Source: Phenylobacterium sp. RIFCSPHIGHO2_01_FULL_69_31 (lineage in GTDB: Bacteria; Pseudomonadota; Alphaproteobacteria; Caulobacterales; Caulobacteraceae). From it: a stretch of 64,000 nucleotides of DNA. The notes under the pieces were generated by a model. The model made no database searches. It was not told where the DNA came from and was given only the letters and a program-made list of their open reading frames with translations. The translations under genes and the position numbers were made by a program. Within the stretch, counting starts at the first letter, position 1; each line of letters starts with the position of its first letter. Positions 8,067 to 17,777 of the stretch are shown here, one piece after another. The stretch is taken from the NCBI RefSeq assembly GCF_001824475.1, contig NZ_MHXN01000014.1, positions 1 through 64,000 of the forward strand, written 5' to 3'.

Positions 8067-8977
8067 GCGCCGCCCAGGCCCGGATGGCCTGGCTCGACCA
8101 CCTGGCGAACGAGCGCCGGGCCTCGCCCCGCACCCTGGAGGCCTACGGCTTCGCCGCCGGCCGCTACATCGCCTTCCTGGAACAGCACCGGGCCGAGAGC
8201 CTGTCGGTGAAGGGCCTGACCGAGGTCACGGCCGGCGAGGTCCGGGCCTGGCTGGCCCACCTGCGCGGGGGCGAGCGTCCGCTCTCGCCGCGCTCGCTTA
8301 GCCAGGCGCTGTCGGCGATCCGCACCTTCCACCGCTTCCTGGACCGCCGGCTGGACGCCCCGAACGCGGCCATCGGCCTGGTCCGCGGCCCGCGCATCAA
8401 GCCCGGCGCCCCGCGGCCGGTGACCGAGGATCAGGCCGCCGGCCTCCTGGCCGAGCCGGCCCTCGACCCTGACCGGGAGGACTGGGAAGCCGCCCGCGAC
8501 CAGGCGGTGCTGACCCTGCTCTACGGCTGCGGCCTGCGGATTTCGGAGGGGCTGTCGCTGAAGCGATCGGATGCGCCGCTGGCGGACGTCCTGCGCATCA
8601 CCGGCAAGGGCGGCAAGACGCGGATGGTCCCGGTGCTGCCCGCGGTGCGCGAGGCGGTGGACGCCTACCTCGCCGAGGTCCCGTTCGCGCTCGAGCCGGA
8701 CGGGCCGCTGTTCCGCGCCAAGCGCGGCGGACCCCTGGGGCCCCGCCACGTCCAGGCGACGGTCCAGGCCCTGCGTGGTCGCCTCGGCCTTCCGGACAGC
8801 GCCACCCCGCACGCCCTGCGGCATTCGTTCGCCACCCACCTGCTGGGGGCGGGGGCCGACCTGCGGTCGATCCAGGAGCTGCTGGGCCACGCCTCGCTGT
8901 CGACGACCCAGCGCTATACCGAGGTGGACGCCGCCGCCCTGCTGGGCGCCTACAACCAGGCGCACCCGCGCGCGTGA
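8051..8977 (+). CDS. xerC: XerC, tyrosine site-specific recombinase
   Basis: From the ATG at 8051 the protein is 308 residues, the normal XerC/D size. A longer upstream frame exists but is only a shadow of DUF484. The N-terminal core-binding SAM-like domain covers about residues 8-100. The catalytic domain carries all expected residues: Arg in YGCGLRISE, Lys in GKGGKTR, His-x-x-Arg in HALRHSFATHLLG, His in LLGHASLSTTQ, and the Tyr nucleophile in QRYTEV. With XerD it resolves chromosome dimers at dif under FtsK control. The DUF484 context favours XerC over XerD or a phage integrase. No dif site was recognised in the window. Confidence 0.93.
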   Translation: MAAALSAAQARMAWLDHLANERRASPRTLEAYGFAAGRYIAFLEQHRAESLSVKGLTEVTAGEVRAWLAHLRGGERPLSPRSLSQALSAIRTFHRFLDRRLDAPNAAIGLVRGPRIKPGAPRPVTEDQAAGLLAEPALDPDREDWEAARDQAVLTLLYGCGLRISEGLSLKRSDAPLADVLRITGKGGKTRMVPVLPAVREAVDAYLAEVPFALEPDGPLFRAKRGGPLGPRHVQATVQALRGRLGLPDSATPHALRHSFATHLLGAGADLRSIQELLGHASLSTTQRYTEVDAAALLGAYNQAHPRA

Positions 8978-9238
8978 TCAGTCCGCGTTGCGGAAGGTCG
9001 TGCGGCCTTCGTTGGGGGTGCGGGTGAGGTGGCAGGGCCGGCCACGCTTGTCGAGCACGGTGATCGAGCGGCCCTTGGGCGTGTCGAGCAGCATCCGCGG
9101 GACCTGCTTTCCCGTGCGCTCCGAGATGTAATAGGGCGCGGGCCGACAGCGGATCGGCGTGCGCGCGTCGTTCAGGTCCTTCACCGACGGCTGGGCGGAG
9201 GCCAGCGTGACGGCGATAAGCATCGAAACCGGATCCAC
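8978..9238 (-). CDS. Small exported protein, unknown
   Basis: This 86-residue protein opens with a GTG at 9238 that overlaps the TAG of the upstream gene by one base, suggesting coupled translation. An ATG at 9223 would give an 81-residue form beginning with the hydrophobic MLIAVTLASAQ, which looks like a signal sequence cut near SAQ-PS. The rest is basic and soluble, with two Cys (RCRP and RPCHLT) that could pair in the periplasm. I do not recognise a family. It ends immediately against the xerC stop, tail to tail. Confidence 0.65.
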   Translation of the reverse strand: MDPVSMLIAVTLASAQPSVKDLNDARTPIRCRPAPYYISERTGKQVPRMLLDTPKGRSITVLDKRGRPCHLTRTPNEGRTTFRNAD

Positions 9239-9519
9239 TAGCGCCCCACCTCGTAACCCACCACCAGCGGCGCGGCGCAGCCCTCGACCTCCCGCAGGAC
9301 CGCCTTCTCATGGTTGGCCTTGGGCAGCCGGCTCAGGACCGACATCTTCGCCTTGCCGTCGTCGCGATAGAGCAGCGCCGGGTCGGCGATTTCGAAGCGG
9401 CCGTTCGTCTTGCAGGCCTGCGCGGAGGGCGCGTCTTCCATGAGCACCGGCGCACGGCCCGCCGCGGGCGCGGCGGCGACGGTCGCGGTCATGGTCGCGG
9501 CGGCGAGCAGCGCCAGCAT
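9238..9519 (-). CDS. Small exported protein, unknown
   Basis: This 93-residue protein has a clear signal peptide (MLALLAAATMTATVAAAPAA). The mature part holds two Cys (QACKTNG and EGCAAPL) that could form a disulfide. Its stop overlaps the start of the next small exported gene, so the two are probably made together as a pair. No family is recognised. The start is the ATG at 9519, with GGAGG just upstream on the minus strand. Confidence 0.7.
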   Translation of the reverse strand: MLALLAAATMTATVAAAPAAGRAPVLMEDAPSAQACKTNGRFEIADPALLYRDDGKAKMSVLSRLPKANHEKAVLREVEGCAAPLVVGYEVGR

Positions 9520-9611
9520 TGCAGCCTCCCTTTACGCAAGCTGCAGTAGGCTGCCATCGTATGACCGCATCGCCAAATTAAGTTTCGGCCACATGACCGT
9601 CGGTGGCTCAG

Positions 9612-10052
9612 TCAGCCGGAGACGAACCGTAGCCAGGCCACGCCGCCGTCCTCGCCGGCCTCGATGCAGCGGAATCCCTCGCGGGCATAGAAGGCCTGGG
9701 CGCCCTTGTTGGCGGCCTGGCACTTGAGCGACAGGTTCCCGCCCGCCGCCGCCAGCACGTGGCGGAGCAGGGCCTTGCCGATCCCCCGGCCGCGCTCGGT
9801 CACGTACAGCGAGTGCAGGAACGCCTGGGGCCGGTAGAGCGCCGCCAGGCCCACGATCCGGCCCCCCTCCACCGCCACGAAGATCTCCTCGTCGCGGGCG
9901 GCGGCCAGGAAATCCTCGGCCCGGTGCCGTTCCGGCGGAATCCAGGTGAAGGTGTCCGTGAGGACGCGCACGTACAGGCTGGCGCAGGTCGCCAGCTCGT
10001 CTACCCGCGCGCGGCGCAGGACGAGGCCAGGCGTCAGGCCTGCATCGTCCAC
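9612..10052 (-). CDS. GNAT-family N-acetyltransferase
   Basis: The frame encodes about 146 residues when started at the GTG at 10052, which has GGAG seven bases upstream and overlaps the 3' end of lpd by 19 bp. No ATG lies in a suitable place. The GNAT fold is clear: a first strand LVLRRARVDELA, the strand-rich EIFVAVEGGRIVGLAALY, and the acetyl-CoA loop VTERGRGIGKALLRHVL (the R/Q-x-x-G-x-G/A motif A). AFYAREGFRCIE follows as motif B. The substrate cannot be predicted. Coupling to lpd suggests co-expression with the dehydrogenase cluster. Confidence 0.82.
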   Translation of the reverse strand: MDDAGLTPGLVLRRARVDELATCASLYVRVLTDTFTWIPPERHRAEDFLAAARDEEIFVAVEGGRIVGLAALYRPQAFLHSLYVTERGRGIGKALLRHVLAAAGGNLSLKCQAANKGAQAFYAREGFRCIEAGEDGGVAWLRFVSG

Positions 10053-11440
10053 CCTTCGACTCCCATCGCGGCCTGACGGAGGGCTTCCGAGCGGGTCGGG
10101 TGCGGGTGGCAGGTGCGCGCCACGTCCTCGGACGCCGCACGGAAGGCCATGGCCACCGCGAACTCGCCGACCATCTCGCTCACCTGCGGCCCGATCAGGT
10201 GGGCGCCCAGGATCTCGTCGGTCGCGGCGTCGGCCAGCACCTTCACGAAGCCCTCGGTCTCGTGGTTGATCTTGGCGCGGCTGTTGGCCGTGAAGGGGAA
10301 CTTGCCCGCCTTGTACGCGCGGCCCTCGGCCTTGAGCTGCTCTTCGGTCTTGCCGACCCAGGCCACTTCCGGGGTCGTATAGACCACGCTCGGGACCAGG
10401 TTGTAGTCGATGTGGGCATACTTGCCGGCGATCATCTCGATGCAGGCCACGGCGTCCTCTTCCGCCTTGTGGGCCAGCATCGGGCCGTAGGTCACGTCCC
10501 CGATCGCCCAGACGCCGGCGGCCGAGGTCCGCAGGTGGTCGGTCTCGATGAAGCCGCGCTTGTCGGGGGTGACGCCCACGGTCTCCAGGCCCAGGCCCTC
10601 GGTGTAGGGCCGCCGGCCGATGGCCAGCAGCACGTAGTCGGCCGCCAGCGTCTCGGCCGCGCCCCCGGCGACGGGCTCGTACGTCAGGGTCACGCCGGTC
10701 TTGGACGTCTTGGCGCCCGTCACCTTGGACCCGAGCTTGAACTCCATGCCCTGCTTGGTCAGCGAGCGCTGGAAGGTCTTGGCCATCTCGGCGTCCATGC
10801 CGGGGGTGATGCGGTCCAGGAACTCGATCACGGTCACCTTGGCGCCCAGGCGGCGCCACACCGAGCCCAGTTCCAGGCCGATGATGCCGGCGCCGATCAC
10901 GACCAGGTGGCCGGGAACCTCGGGCAGCTCCAGGGCGCCCGTGGAATCCACGATGCGCTGCTGGTCGACCTCGACGCCGGGCAGGCCGGAAGGCTGCGAG
11001 CCGGTGGCGATGACGATGTCCTTGGCCTGCAGGGTCGTGACCGCGCCGTCCGCCGCCGTCACTTCGACCTTGCCCGGCCCGGCGATCCGCCCGCGGCCCT
11101 TCACCCAATCGACCTTGTTCTTCTTGAACAGGAACTCGATGCCCTTGGTCAGGGCGGTCACCGACTCCGCCTTCTGCTTCATCATCTGGGGCAGGTTCAG
11201 CTTGGGCGTGACCTCGATCCCGAGGGTGGCGAACTCGCCGTTGGCCGCGGCGAACAGTTCGGAGGCGTGCAGCAGCGCCTTCGACGGCATGCAGCCCACG
11301 TTGAGGCAGGTGCCGCCCAGCGTGGCGCGATCCTCGATACACGCGGCCTTCAGGCCGAGCTGGCCCGCGCGGATGGCCGCGTTGTAGCCGCCGGGGCCGC
11401 CGCCGATGATGATCACGTCGTAGGGAGTGGGGTCTGCCAT
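10034..11440 (-). CDS. lpdA: Dihydrolipoyl dehydrogenase (E3)
   Basis: This 468-residue flavoprotein begins with an FAD-binding GGGPGGYNAA. The redox-active disulfide is in GGTCLNVGCMPSK (Cys45 and Cys50), an NAD-binding GAGIIGLELGSVW follows, and the C-terminal catalytic pair is in HPHPTRSE. It reoxidises dihydrolipoyl groups of 2-oxo acid dehydrogenase complexes with NAD+. Its place next to sucA-sucB marks it as the E3 of the 2-oxoglutarate dehydrogenase complex, possibly shared with pyruvate dehydrogenase. The start is the ATG at 11440. The GNAT gene overlaps its end. It is separated from sucB by two unusual small genes. Confidence 0.96.
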   Translation of the reverse strand: MADPTPYDVIIIGGGPGGYNAAIRAGQLGLKAACIEDRATLGGTCLNVGCMPSKALLHASELFAAANGEFATLGIEVTPKLNLPQMMKQKAESVTALTKGIEFLFKKNKVDWVKGRGRIAGPGKVEVTAADGAVTTLQAKDIVIATGSQPSGLPGVEVDQQRIVDSTGALELPEVPGHLVVIGAGIIGLELGSVWRRLGAKVTVIEFLDRITPGMDAEMAKTFQRSLTKQGMEFKLGSKVTGAKTSKTGVTLTYEPVAGGAAETLAADYVLLAIGRRPYTEGLGLETVGVTPDKRGFIETDHLRTSAAGVWAIGDVTYGPMLAHKAEEDAVACIEMIAGKYAHIDYNLVPSVVYTTPEVAWVGKTEEQLKAEGRAYKAGKFPFTANSRAKINHETEGFVKVLADAATDEILGAHLIGPQVSEMVGEFAVAMAFRAASEDVARTCHPHPTRSEALRQAAMGVEGWTMQA

Positions 11441-11605
11441 GATGCGCCTGCGCCTTCAGATGGGCGCGCAACCTAGTGTGCGTTCCGCAAAAGTGGAGTC
11501 CGGTTTTGCGTTGGTGCGTCCGCCGGAAACGATTTGACGCGAACCTGCGCCCTCGGCTCGGGGCCTGGGCGCACCGAGGTCAGCCGGCCGCCGCCTCCGA
11601 GCCGC

Positions 11606-12037
11606 TCAGGCGTTGATGTAGACCGCCGGCCGCGCGGGCGCGGTGGTCGTGGGCGCTGTCCGCTTCAGCATCCGCGTCAGCCGCTCCAGCACCGCCGTGC
11701 CGCTGAACGGCTTGGCCAGACAGTCGCGCACACCCAGCTCGATGCCGGCGCGAACGTCCTCGGCGGCGATATTGCGACCCACCAGCAGGATCGGCGCGGG
11801 GCGGCCGGGCAGCGCCGCCATGGCGCGCAGCAGTTCCATGCCGTCGATGTCCGGCAGGTTGCGCTCCAGGATCACGGCGTCGGGCCGGGTGTTCGCCAGC
11901 ATCTCAAGGGCCTCGCGGCCGTGGCGGATAGCGATTGGATGGAAACCCGCCACGTCCAGGCGGATCTGCAGCATCTCGAGATTGGTTCGGTCGTGGTCCA
12001 CGACCATGACCTTGGAGGCGCGACCGTCGAACTGCAT
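11606..12037 (-). CDS. Degenerate receiver-domain protein (Asp to Glu)
   Basis: This 143-residue protein is a stand-alone CheY-like receiver with no output domain. The fold is visible from VMVVDHDRTNLEML to LAKPFSGTAVLE, with the conserved Lys present in AKPF. The acidic pocket keeps one Asp of the usual pair (VDHD). The phosphoacceptor position reads Glu, in VILERNLPDIDG where family members have a pattern like VLLDxxMPxxDG. The switch Thr/Ser is replaced (LLVGRN). It is therefore probably not phosphorylated and may be locked in one state. It lies 12 bp after the unknown helical gene and before lpd, so the pair may act together. Confidence 0.85.
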   Translation of the reverse strand: MQFDGRASKVMVVDHDRTNLEMLQIRLDVAGFHPIAIRHGREALEMLANTRPDAVILERNLPDIDGMELLRAMAALPGRPAPILLVGRNIAAEDVRAGIELGVRDCLAKPFSGTAVLERLTRMLKRTAPTTTAPARPAVYINA

Positions 12038-12049
12038 CCGCCACGCTCC

Positions 12050-12436
12050 TCAAAACAGGTCCAGGTCGCCGGCGTCGGCGCTATCGGCGTCGTCCGCCTC
12101 GCCGCCCAGCCCCGCCGTCATGCGCTCCACCAGCGCGCCCAGGGTCACTTCCGAGAGCGCGCCGCCCACCGCCACCGTCGCCTCTTCGGGAACCGCCGCG
12201 CTCAGGCCGCGGGCGAAGGCCGACAGGCTGGTCAAGTGCTGGGCGAGAAGGTCGACGCCGTGCATCCCTTCCAGGAGCCGCGCGCGCTCGCTCTCGCACA
12301 GCTTTTCCATGACCTCGCCGATCACCCGGTCGAGGAAGATGCAGCGGGCGCCGGCCAGCTCGATCTCGGCGGCCAGCACGTCGAGCGTCATCGCCAGGCT
12401 GGGGGCAAAGGTCCGGCTGATCGTCGGCGCGTCCAT
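12050..12436 (-). CDS. Small helical protein of unknown function, partner of the receiver gene
   Basis: This 128-residue protein is predicted to be almost all alpha-helical, with long amphipathic stretches (LAAEIELAGARCIFLDRVIGE, trimmed here to its core) and an acidic tail ending DADSADAGDLDLF. It has no membrane segment or signal. The short acidic C-terminus resembles linear peptides that dock on receiver or chemotaxis-type proteins, but that is inference. It is followed after 12 bp by the degenerate receiver gene and lies between sucB and lpd. The start is the ATG at 12436, with GGGAG upstream. No family is recognised. Confidence 0.75.
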   Translation of the reverse strand: MDAPTISRTFAPSLAMTLDVLAAEIELAGARCIFLDRVIGEVMEKLCESERARLLEGMHGVDLLAQHLTSLSAFARGLSAAVPEEATVAVGGALSEVTLGALVERMTAGLGGEADDADSADAGDLDLF

Positions 12437-12535
12437 GGAAAGTCTCCCTTTGAAGAGAGCCTTCCCAGGGGACGGCTAATTGTTGGTGAATTGTGGGAAA
12501 CGCCGTTCGCGATCGGCTGTGGATATGGCCCAGGT

Positions 12536-12561
12536 GCGGCGATCCGTCTCGGGATCGCCGC
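12536..12561 (-). terminator. Strong hairpin just downstream of sucB
   Basis: GCGGCGATCC (12536-12545) and GGATCGCCGC (12552-12561) form a perfect 10-bp stem with a 6-base loop, 28 bases past the sucB stop. No T-run follows on the minus strand, so it may be a processing or stabilising stem at the end of the suc transcript rather than a classic intrinsic terminator. It separates sucCDAB from the helical/receiver/lpd genes. Confidence 0.45.
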
Positions 12562-12588
12562 GAAAAGTCCTGGGAATACCTAGAGTTG

Positions 12589-13806
12589 TCAGACGTCCAG
12601 CAACAGGCGCTGCGGGTCTTCGATGGCTTCCTTGACGTGGACCAGGAAGGTGACCGCGCCCTTGCCGTCGACGATGCGGTGATCGTAGCTCAGGGCCAGG
12701 TACATCATGGGTCGCACCACGATCTGGCCGTTCACCACCATCGGCCGCTCCTGGATCTTGTGCATGCCCAGGATGCCCGACTGGGGCGGGTTCAGGATCG
12801 GCGTCGACATCAGCGAGCCGTAGATGCCGCCGTTCGAGATGGTGAAGGTGCCGCCCTGCAGATCCTCCATCGCGAGCTGGCCGTCACGGGCCTTCCTGCC
12901 CAGGGCGCCGATCTCCTTCTCGATGTCGGCCAGGCTCATGGCGTCGGCGTCGCGGACCACCGGCGTCACCAGGCCCTTCTCGGTGCCGACCGCGACCGAG
13001 ATGTCGTAGTGGTTCTTGTAGATGACATCCGTGCCGTCGATCTCGGCGTTGACGTCCGGCACCTGCTTCAGGCCGTGGATCACCGCCTTCACGAAGAAGG
13101 ACATGAAGCCCAGCTTCACGCCGTGCTTCTTCTCGAACACGTCCTTATAGGCGTTCCGCAGCGCCATGACCTCGGTCATGTCCACCTCGTTGAAGGTGGT
13201 CAGCATGGCGGCGCTGTTCTGAGCTTCCTTCAGCCGGCGCGCGATGGTCTGGCGCAGGCGGGTCATCTTCACCCGCTCCTCGCGCTCGTGGATGGCGCGG
13301 GGTGCGGCCGGCGCGGGCGCGGGGGCCGGGGCCTTGGCGCGGGCTTCCAGCGCGGCCAGGGCGTCGCCCTTGGTCACGCGGCCGTCCTTGCCGGTGCCGG
13401 CGATCGCGGCCGGCTCCAGGTTGTTCTCGGCGGCGATGCGCTGAGCCGAGGGCGCCAGCACCGGCTCCGCCGCCGCCTTGGCGGCCGGGGCGGGGGCGGG
13501 TTCCGGCTTCGGCGCGGGCTTGGGCGCCTCGGCCTTGGGCGCTTCGGCCTTCGGAGCTGCGGCGGCGCCGCCGCCTTCGCTGATCTTGCCCAGCACCGCG
13601 CCCGGCTCGACGGTCGCGCCCTCCTCGGCGGTGATCTCGCTCAGCACGCCGTCCGAGGGGGCGGCCACTTCCAGGCTCACCTTGTCGGTTTCCAGCTCCA
13701 CCAGGATCTCGTCCTTGCGGACCGCATCGCCGGCCTTCTTCGCCCAGCGCGCCACGGTGGCTTCGGTGACGGACTCACCGAGGGCGGGGGTCATGATGTC
13801 GGCCAT
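12589..13806 (-). CDS. sucB: Dihydrolipoamide succinyltransferase (E2o)
   Basis: The product is 405 residues from the ATG at 13806, which has AAGGAG about 11 bases upstream; a GTG at 13836 is less likely. An N-terminal lipoyl domain carries the modified Lys in ETDKVSLEV. Ala/Pro-rich hinges ([20 protein letters not shown]) flank the E1/E3-binding domain ([10 protein letters not shown] ... GRVTKGD). The catalytic core ends with the acyltransferase motif [13 protein letters not shown] containing the active-site His and Asp. It forms the 24-subunit core of 2-oxoglutarate dehydrogenase and transfers succinyl to CoA. It follows sucA after 55 bp. Confidence 0.97.
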   Translation of the reverse strand: MADIMTPALGESVTEATVARWAKKAGDAVRKDEILVELETDKVSLEVAAPSDGVLSEITAEEGATVEPGAVLGKISEGGGAAAAPKAEAPKAEAPKPAPKPEPAPAPAAKAAAEPVLAPSAQRIAAENNLEPAAIAGTGKDGRVTKGDALAALEARAKAPAPAPAPAAPRAIHEREERVKMTRLRQTIARRLKEAQNSAAMLTTFNEVDMTEVMALRNAYKDVFEKKHGVKLGFMSFFVKAVIHGLKQVPDVNAEIDGTDVIYKNHYDISVAVGTEKGLVTPVVRDADAMSLADIEKEIGALGRKARDGQLAMEDLQGGTFTISNGGIYGSLMSTPILNPPQSGILGMHKIQERPMVVNGQIVVRPMMYLALSYDHRIVDGKGAVTFLVHVKEAIEDPQRLLLDV

Positions 13807-13861
13807 TGGGGGATCGGCTCCTTGGGTCTCGGACACAAACAGAAGTGAGATAGCGGAAAGT

Positions 13862-16813
13862 CTAGGCGAAGGCTTCCGTCAGGAACGCTTCGAGTTCCTT
13901 CAGGTGGCGGCTCATCAGGCCGGCGGCGGTCGACGCCGAGGCCGGACGACCCACATAGCGGGCGCGCTTGGCCTTCACGTTCATGCGCTCCAGCGTCAGC
14001 TCCAGCCAGGGGTCGACGAACTGCCAGCCGCCCATGTTCTTGGGCTCTTCCTGACACCAGACCAGCTCGGCGTTCTTGAACCGCTTCAGCTCGTTGGTGA
14101 GCGACTTCAGCGGCCAGGGATAGAACTGCTCCAGGCGCAGGATGTAGACGTCGTCGCGGCCGGTCTTGGCGCGCTGTTCCACAAGGTCGAAGTAGACCTT
14201 GCCCGAGCAGACGATGACCCGCTTGATCTCGGCGTCGGGCTTCAGGGTCACGCCGCCCACGTCGCAGCCTGCCTCGGCGCCGTCCACCATGACCCGGTGG
14301 AACCCGGTGCCCTCGGCCAGGTCGGCCAGGTCGGACACCGCGCGCTTGTGGCGCAGCAGGCTCTTGGGCGTCATGACGATCAGCGGCTTGCGGTATTCCC
14401 GCAGCAGCTGGCGACGCAGGACGTGGAAGTAGTTCGCCGGGGTGGTGCAGTTGACCACCTGCATGTTGTCTTCGGCGCAGAGCTGCAGGAAGCGCTCCAG
14501 GCGCGCCGACGAGTGCTCGGGCCCCTGGCCCTCGTAGCCGTGCGGCAGCAGCATCACGAGGCCGCTCATGCGCAGCCACTTGCGCTCGCCCGAGCTGATG
14601 AACTGGTCGATCACCACCTGGGCGCCGTTCACGAAGTCGCCGAACTGGCCTTCCCACAGGGTCAGGGTGTCCGGGTCGGTCAGCGAGAAACCGTACTCGA
14701 AGCCCAGCACCGCCTCTTCCGAAAGGGCTGAGTCCAGCACCTCGAAGTGCGCCTGGCCGGGGCCCAGGTTGCGGAGCGGGAAGTAAACTTCCTCGGTCTT
14801 CTGGTCGATGATGCCCGAGTGGCGCTGGCTGAACGTGCCGCGCACGCTGTCCTGGCCGCTCAGGCGCACCGGATAGCCCTGGTCCAGCAGGCTGGCGAAG
14901 GCCAGGCTCTCGGCCGTAGCCCAGTCCAGTCCCACGCCCGCCTCGATGGCTTCCCGGCGGGCGGCGATCACGCGCTCAACGGTCTTATGGACCGTGATCC
15001 GCTCGGGGACCGTGGTCAGCTTGCGGCCGAGGTCCAGCAGCTTCTGCTTGGCCACGCCGGTGGCGAACCGCTCGTCGCCGGTGGGCAGCTTCAGGCCCGA
15101 CCACTTGCCGTCCAGCCAGTCGGCCTTGTTGGCCTTGTACTGCTTGCCGGCCTCGAACTCCTGATCGAGGAACTTGTCGAAGTCGGCGATCCAGCCGTCG
15201 ACGTCGGCCTGGCTGCAGACGCCCTCGCCCACCAGGCGCGCCGCGTAGAGGTCGCGCACCGAGGGGTGGCCCTTGATCTTCGCGTACATCAGCGGCTGGG
15301 TCATCGTGGGGTCGTCCCCCTCGTTGTGACCGAAGCGCCGGTAGCAGAACATGTCGATGACCACGTCCTTGCCGAACAGCTGGCGGTACTCGGTGCCCAC
15401 CTTGGCGGCGAAGGTCACGGCCTCGGGATCGTCCCCGTTCACGTGGAAGATCGGGGTTTCCACCATCAGGGCCACGTCGGTCGGATAGGGCGACGAGCGG
15501 CTGTTCTTGGGGCTGGTGGTGAAGCCGATCTGGTTGTTGACCACGAAGTGCATGGTCCCGCCGACGCCGTAGCCGCGCAGGCCCGACAGGGCGAAGCACT
15601 CGGCCACCACGCCCTGGCCGGCGAAGGCCGCATCGCCGTGCAGCAGCAGCGGCAGCACGTGGCCGCGGCCGGCGTTCGGCTGCTCGCGCAGGGTGAAGGC
15701 CTGCTTGGCGCGGACCTTCCCGATCACCACCGGGTTGACGATCTCCAGGTGGCTGGGGTTGGCGGTCAGCGACAGGTGCACGCTGTTGCCGTCGAACTCG
15801 CGGTCCGACGAGGCGCCCAGGTGGTACTTCACGTCGCCCGAGCCCTGGACGTCGGAGGGCACGGCCGAGCCGCCTTGGAACTCGTGGAAGATGATGTGGT
15901 ACGGCTTGCCCATCACGGCGGCCAGCACGTTCAGGCGCCCGCGGTGCGGCATGCCCAGGACGATGTCCTTCACGCCCATGGCGCCGCCGCGCTTGATGAT
16001 CTGCTCCAGCGCCGGGACCATGGCCTCGCCGCCGTCCAGGCCAAAGCGCTTGGTGCCGGGGAAGCGGCGGTGCAGGAACTGCTCGAACCCTTGCGTCTCG
16101 ATCAGCTTCTTCAGGATGGCGACCTTGCCCTCCTTGGTGAAGACGATCTCCTTGTCGCGGCCCTCGATCCGCTCCTGCAGCCAGGCCTTCTCCTTGGGAT
16201 CGGAGACGTGCATGTACTGCACGCCCACATTCCCGCAGTAGGTGCGGCGCAGGATCTCCAGGATCTCGCGGATGCTGGCCGTCTCCAGGCCCAGCACGAA
16301 GTCCAGGAAGATCGGCCGGTCGAAGTCGGCTTCGGCGAAGCCGTAGGTGGCCGGGTCCAGTTCGGAGGCGTCGCCGGGCGTGGTGGCGATGCCCAGCGGG
16401 TCCAGGTTGGCCTTCAGGTGGCCGCGCATGCGGTAGGCGCGGATCATCATGATGGCGCGCAGGCTGTCGAGGGTGGCGGCGCGGACCTCGTCCACCGAGG
16501 CGGTGGGCTTCTTGTCCTCGATCGCCTTGCCGAGCTTGGCTTCGACGGCGGGCCACAGGCCGTCGATGGCGCTCATCCAGTCGGGGCGGGCGTGGGGAGT
16601 CTCGACCTTGGCCCAGGCCGGCTTGCCGGCGGCGCGGGCCACATCCGACTTGCCGTCGAGCAGCGAGGCGAAGAACGCCTGCCAGGACGGGGCGACCGAA
16701 TTCGGGTCGGCCGCCCATTTCGCGTAGAGGTCCTCCACGAAGGCCGCATTGCCGCCGTAGAGGAAAGAGGTCTCGGCCATCACTTCGTTGATGAGGCCTG
16801 CGTCGTCCGCCAT
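13862..16813 (-). CDS. sucA: 2-oxoglutarate dehydrogenase E1 component
   Basis: The product is 983 residues from the ATG at 16813 (AAGGCGAAGGAC upstream). An in-frame ATG at 16879 would add 22 residues without family character. It starts with the E2-binding helix region ([17 protein letters not shown]). The thiamine diphosphate core includes [27 protein letters not shown] and NNQIGFTT, and the transketolase-like C-terminal domain ends with EEPKNMGGW. It decarboxylates 2-oxoglutarate and passes the succinyl group to SucB lipoate. It sits in the order sucC-sucD-sucA-sucB. Confidence 0.97.
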   Translation of the reverse strand: MADDAGLINEVMAETSFLYGGNAAFVEDLYAKWAADPNSVAPSWQAFFASLLDGKSDVARAAGKPAWAKVETPHARPDWMSAIDGLWPAVEAKLGKAIEDKKPTASVDEVRAATLDSLRAIMMIRAYRMRGHLKANLDPLGIATTPGDASELDPATYGFAEADFDRPIFLDFVLGLETASIREILEILRRTYCGNVGVQYMHVSDPKEKAWLQERIEGRDKEIVFTKEGKVAILKKLIETQGFEQFLHRRFPGTKRFGLDGGEAMVPALEQIIKRGGAMGVKDIVLGMPHRGRLNVLAAVMGKPYHIIFHEFQGGSAVPSDVQGSGDVKYHLGASSDREFDGNSVHLSLTANPSHLEIVNPVVIGKVRAKQAFTLREQPNAGRGHVLPLLLHGDAAFAGQGVVAECFALSGLRGYGVGGTMHFVVNNQIGFTTSPKNSRSSPYPTDVALMVETPIFHVNGDDPEAVTFAAKVGTEYRQLFGKDVVIDMFCYRRFGHNEGDDPTMTQPLMYAKIKGHPSVRDLYAARLVGEGVCSQADVDGWIADFDKFLDQEFEAGKQYKANKADWLDGKWSGLKLPTGDERFATGVAKQKLLDLGRKLTTVPERITVHKTVERVIAARREAIEAGVGLDWATAESLAFASLLDQGYPVRLSGQDSVRGTFSQRHSGIIDQKTEEVYFPLRNLGPGQAHFEVLDSALSEEAVLGFEYGFSLTDPDTLTLWEGQFGDFVNGAQVVIDQFISSGERKWLRMSGLVMLLPHGYEGQGPEHSSARLERFLQLCAEDNMQVVNCTTPANYFHVLRRQLLREYRKPLIVMTPKSLLRHKRAVSDLADLAEGTGFHRVMVDGAEAGCDVGGVTLKPDAEIKRVIVCSGKVYFDLVEQRAKTGRDDVYILRLEQFYPWPLKSLTNELKRFKNAELVWCQEEPKNMGGWQFVDPWLELTLERMNVKAKRARYVGRPASASTAAGLMSRHLKELEAFLTEAFA

Positions 16814-16895
16814 GTCCTTCGCCTTCCGCGGGCGGGCCCACGGACTTCGGAAGAAGGAGCCGAGCGCGGACCGCCCCAATACGAATGTGTGGCGC

Positions 16896-17774
16896 TTACG
16901 CGCCCTTCAAAACGTCCAGAAGCGTGGTCCCGAGAGCCGCCGGGGACGGCGACACGCGGATGCCCGCAGCTTCCATGGCCGCGATCTTGTCCTCGGCGCC
17001 ACCCTTGCCGCCGGAGATGATCGCACCCGCGTGACCCATGCGCCGACCGGGCGGCGCGGTGCGTCCCGCGATAAAGCCGACCATTGGCTTCTTGTTCGGT
17101 GAATTCTTGATGAATTCCGCCGCGTCTTCCTCGGCCGAGCCCCCGATCTCGCCGATCATGATGATCGACTCGGTCTCCGGGTCCTTCAGGAACATGTCGA
17201 GCATGTCGATGAACTCGGTGCCCTTCACGGGGTCCCCGCCGATGCCCACGGCCGTGGTCTGGCCGAGACCCACCTGCGAGGTCTGGAAAACGGCTTCATA
17301 GGTAAGGGTGCCCGAGCGGGAAACAACGCCCACCGAGCCCTTCTTGAAGATGTTCCCGGGCATGATGCCGATTTTGCACTCACCGGGGGTCAGCACGCCG
17401 GGGCAATTGGGGCCGATCAGCCTGGATTTCGAGCCGCTGAGCGAGCGCTTCACCTTGACCATGTCGGCCACCGGGATGCCCTCGGTGATGCAGATGATCA
17501 GCGGCACCTCGGCATCGATGGCCTCCAGGATCGAGTCCGCGGCGAAGGGCGGCGGGACATAGATCACCGAGGCGTCGGCCCCGGTCTGCTTCACCGCCTC
17601 GGCGACGGTGTCGTAGACGGGCAGGCCGATGTGGGTCGTGCCGCCTTTGCCGGGCGTCACGCCGCCGACCATCTTGGTGCCGTAGGCGATGGCCTGTTCC
17701 GAGTGGAAGGTGCCCTGGGCGCCGGTGATGCCCTGGCAGATGACGCGGGTGTTCTTGTTGATCAGGATCGACAT
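16896..17774 (-). CDS. sucD: Succinyl-CoA synthetase alpha subunit
   Basis: This 292-residue subunit has the N-terminal Rossmann CoA-binding motif [18 protein letters not shown]. The phosphohistidine loop is in [17 protein letters not shown] near residue 246. It forms an alpha2beta2 or alpha-beta enzyme with SucC, making ATP or GTP from succinyl-CoA in the TCA cycle. The start ATG at 17774 follows the sucC stop after only 3 bp, and an 82-bp gap separates it from sucA. Confidence 0.97.
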   Translation of the reverse strand: MSILINKNTRVICQGITGAQGTFHSEQAIAYGTKMVGGVTPGKGGTTHIGLPVYDTVAEAVKQTGADASVIYVPPPFAADSILEAIDAEVPLIICITEGIPVADMVKVKRSLSGSKSRLIGPNCPGVLTPGECKIGIMPGNIFKKGSVGVVSRSGTLTYEAVFQTSQVGLGQTTAVGIGGDPVKGTEFIDMLDMFLKDPETESIIMIGEIGGSAEEDAAEFIKNSPNKKPMVGFIAGRTAPPGRRMGHAGAIISGGKGGAEDKIAAMEAAGIRVSPSPAALGTTLLDVLKGA

Positions 17775-17777
17775 GTC

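Noticed and set aside
8051..8977. Integrase of a mobile element
   Set aside because: The DUF484-xerC arrangement and housekeeping neighbours identify chromosomal XerC; no att repeats, tRNA or phage genes lie nearby.
14747..17020. 757-codon open frame opposite sucA
   Set aside because: Shadow of sucA; no recognisable domain.
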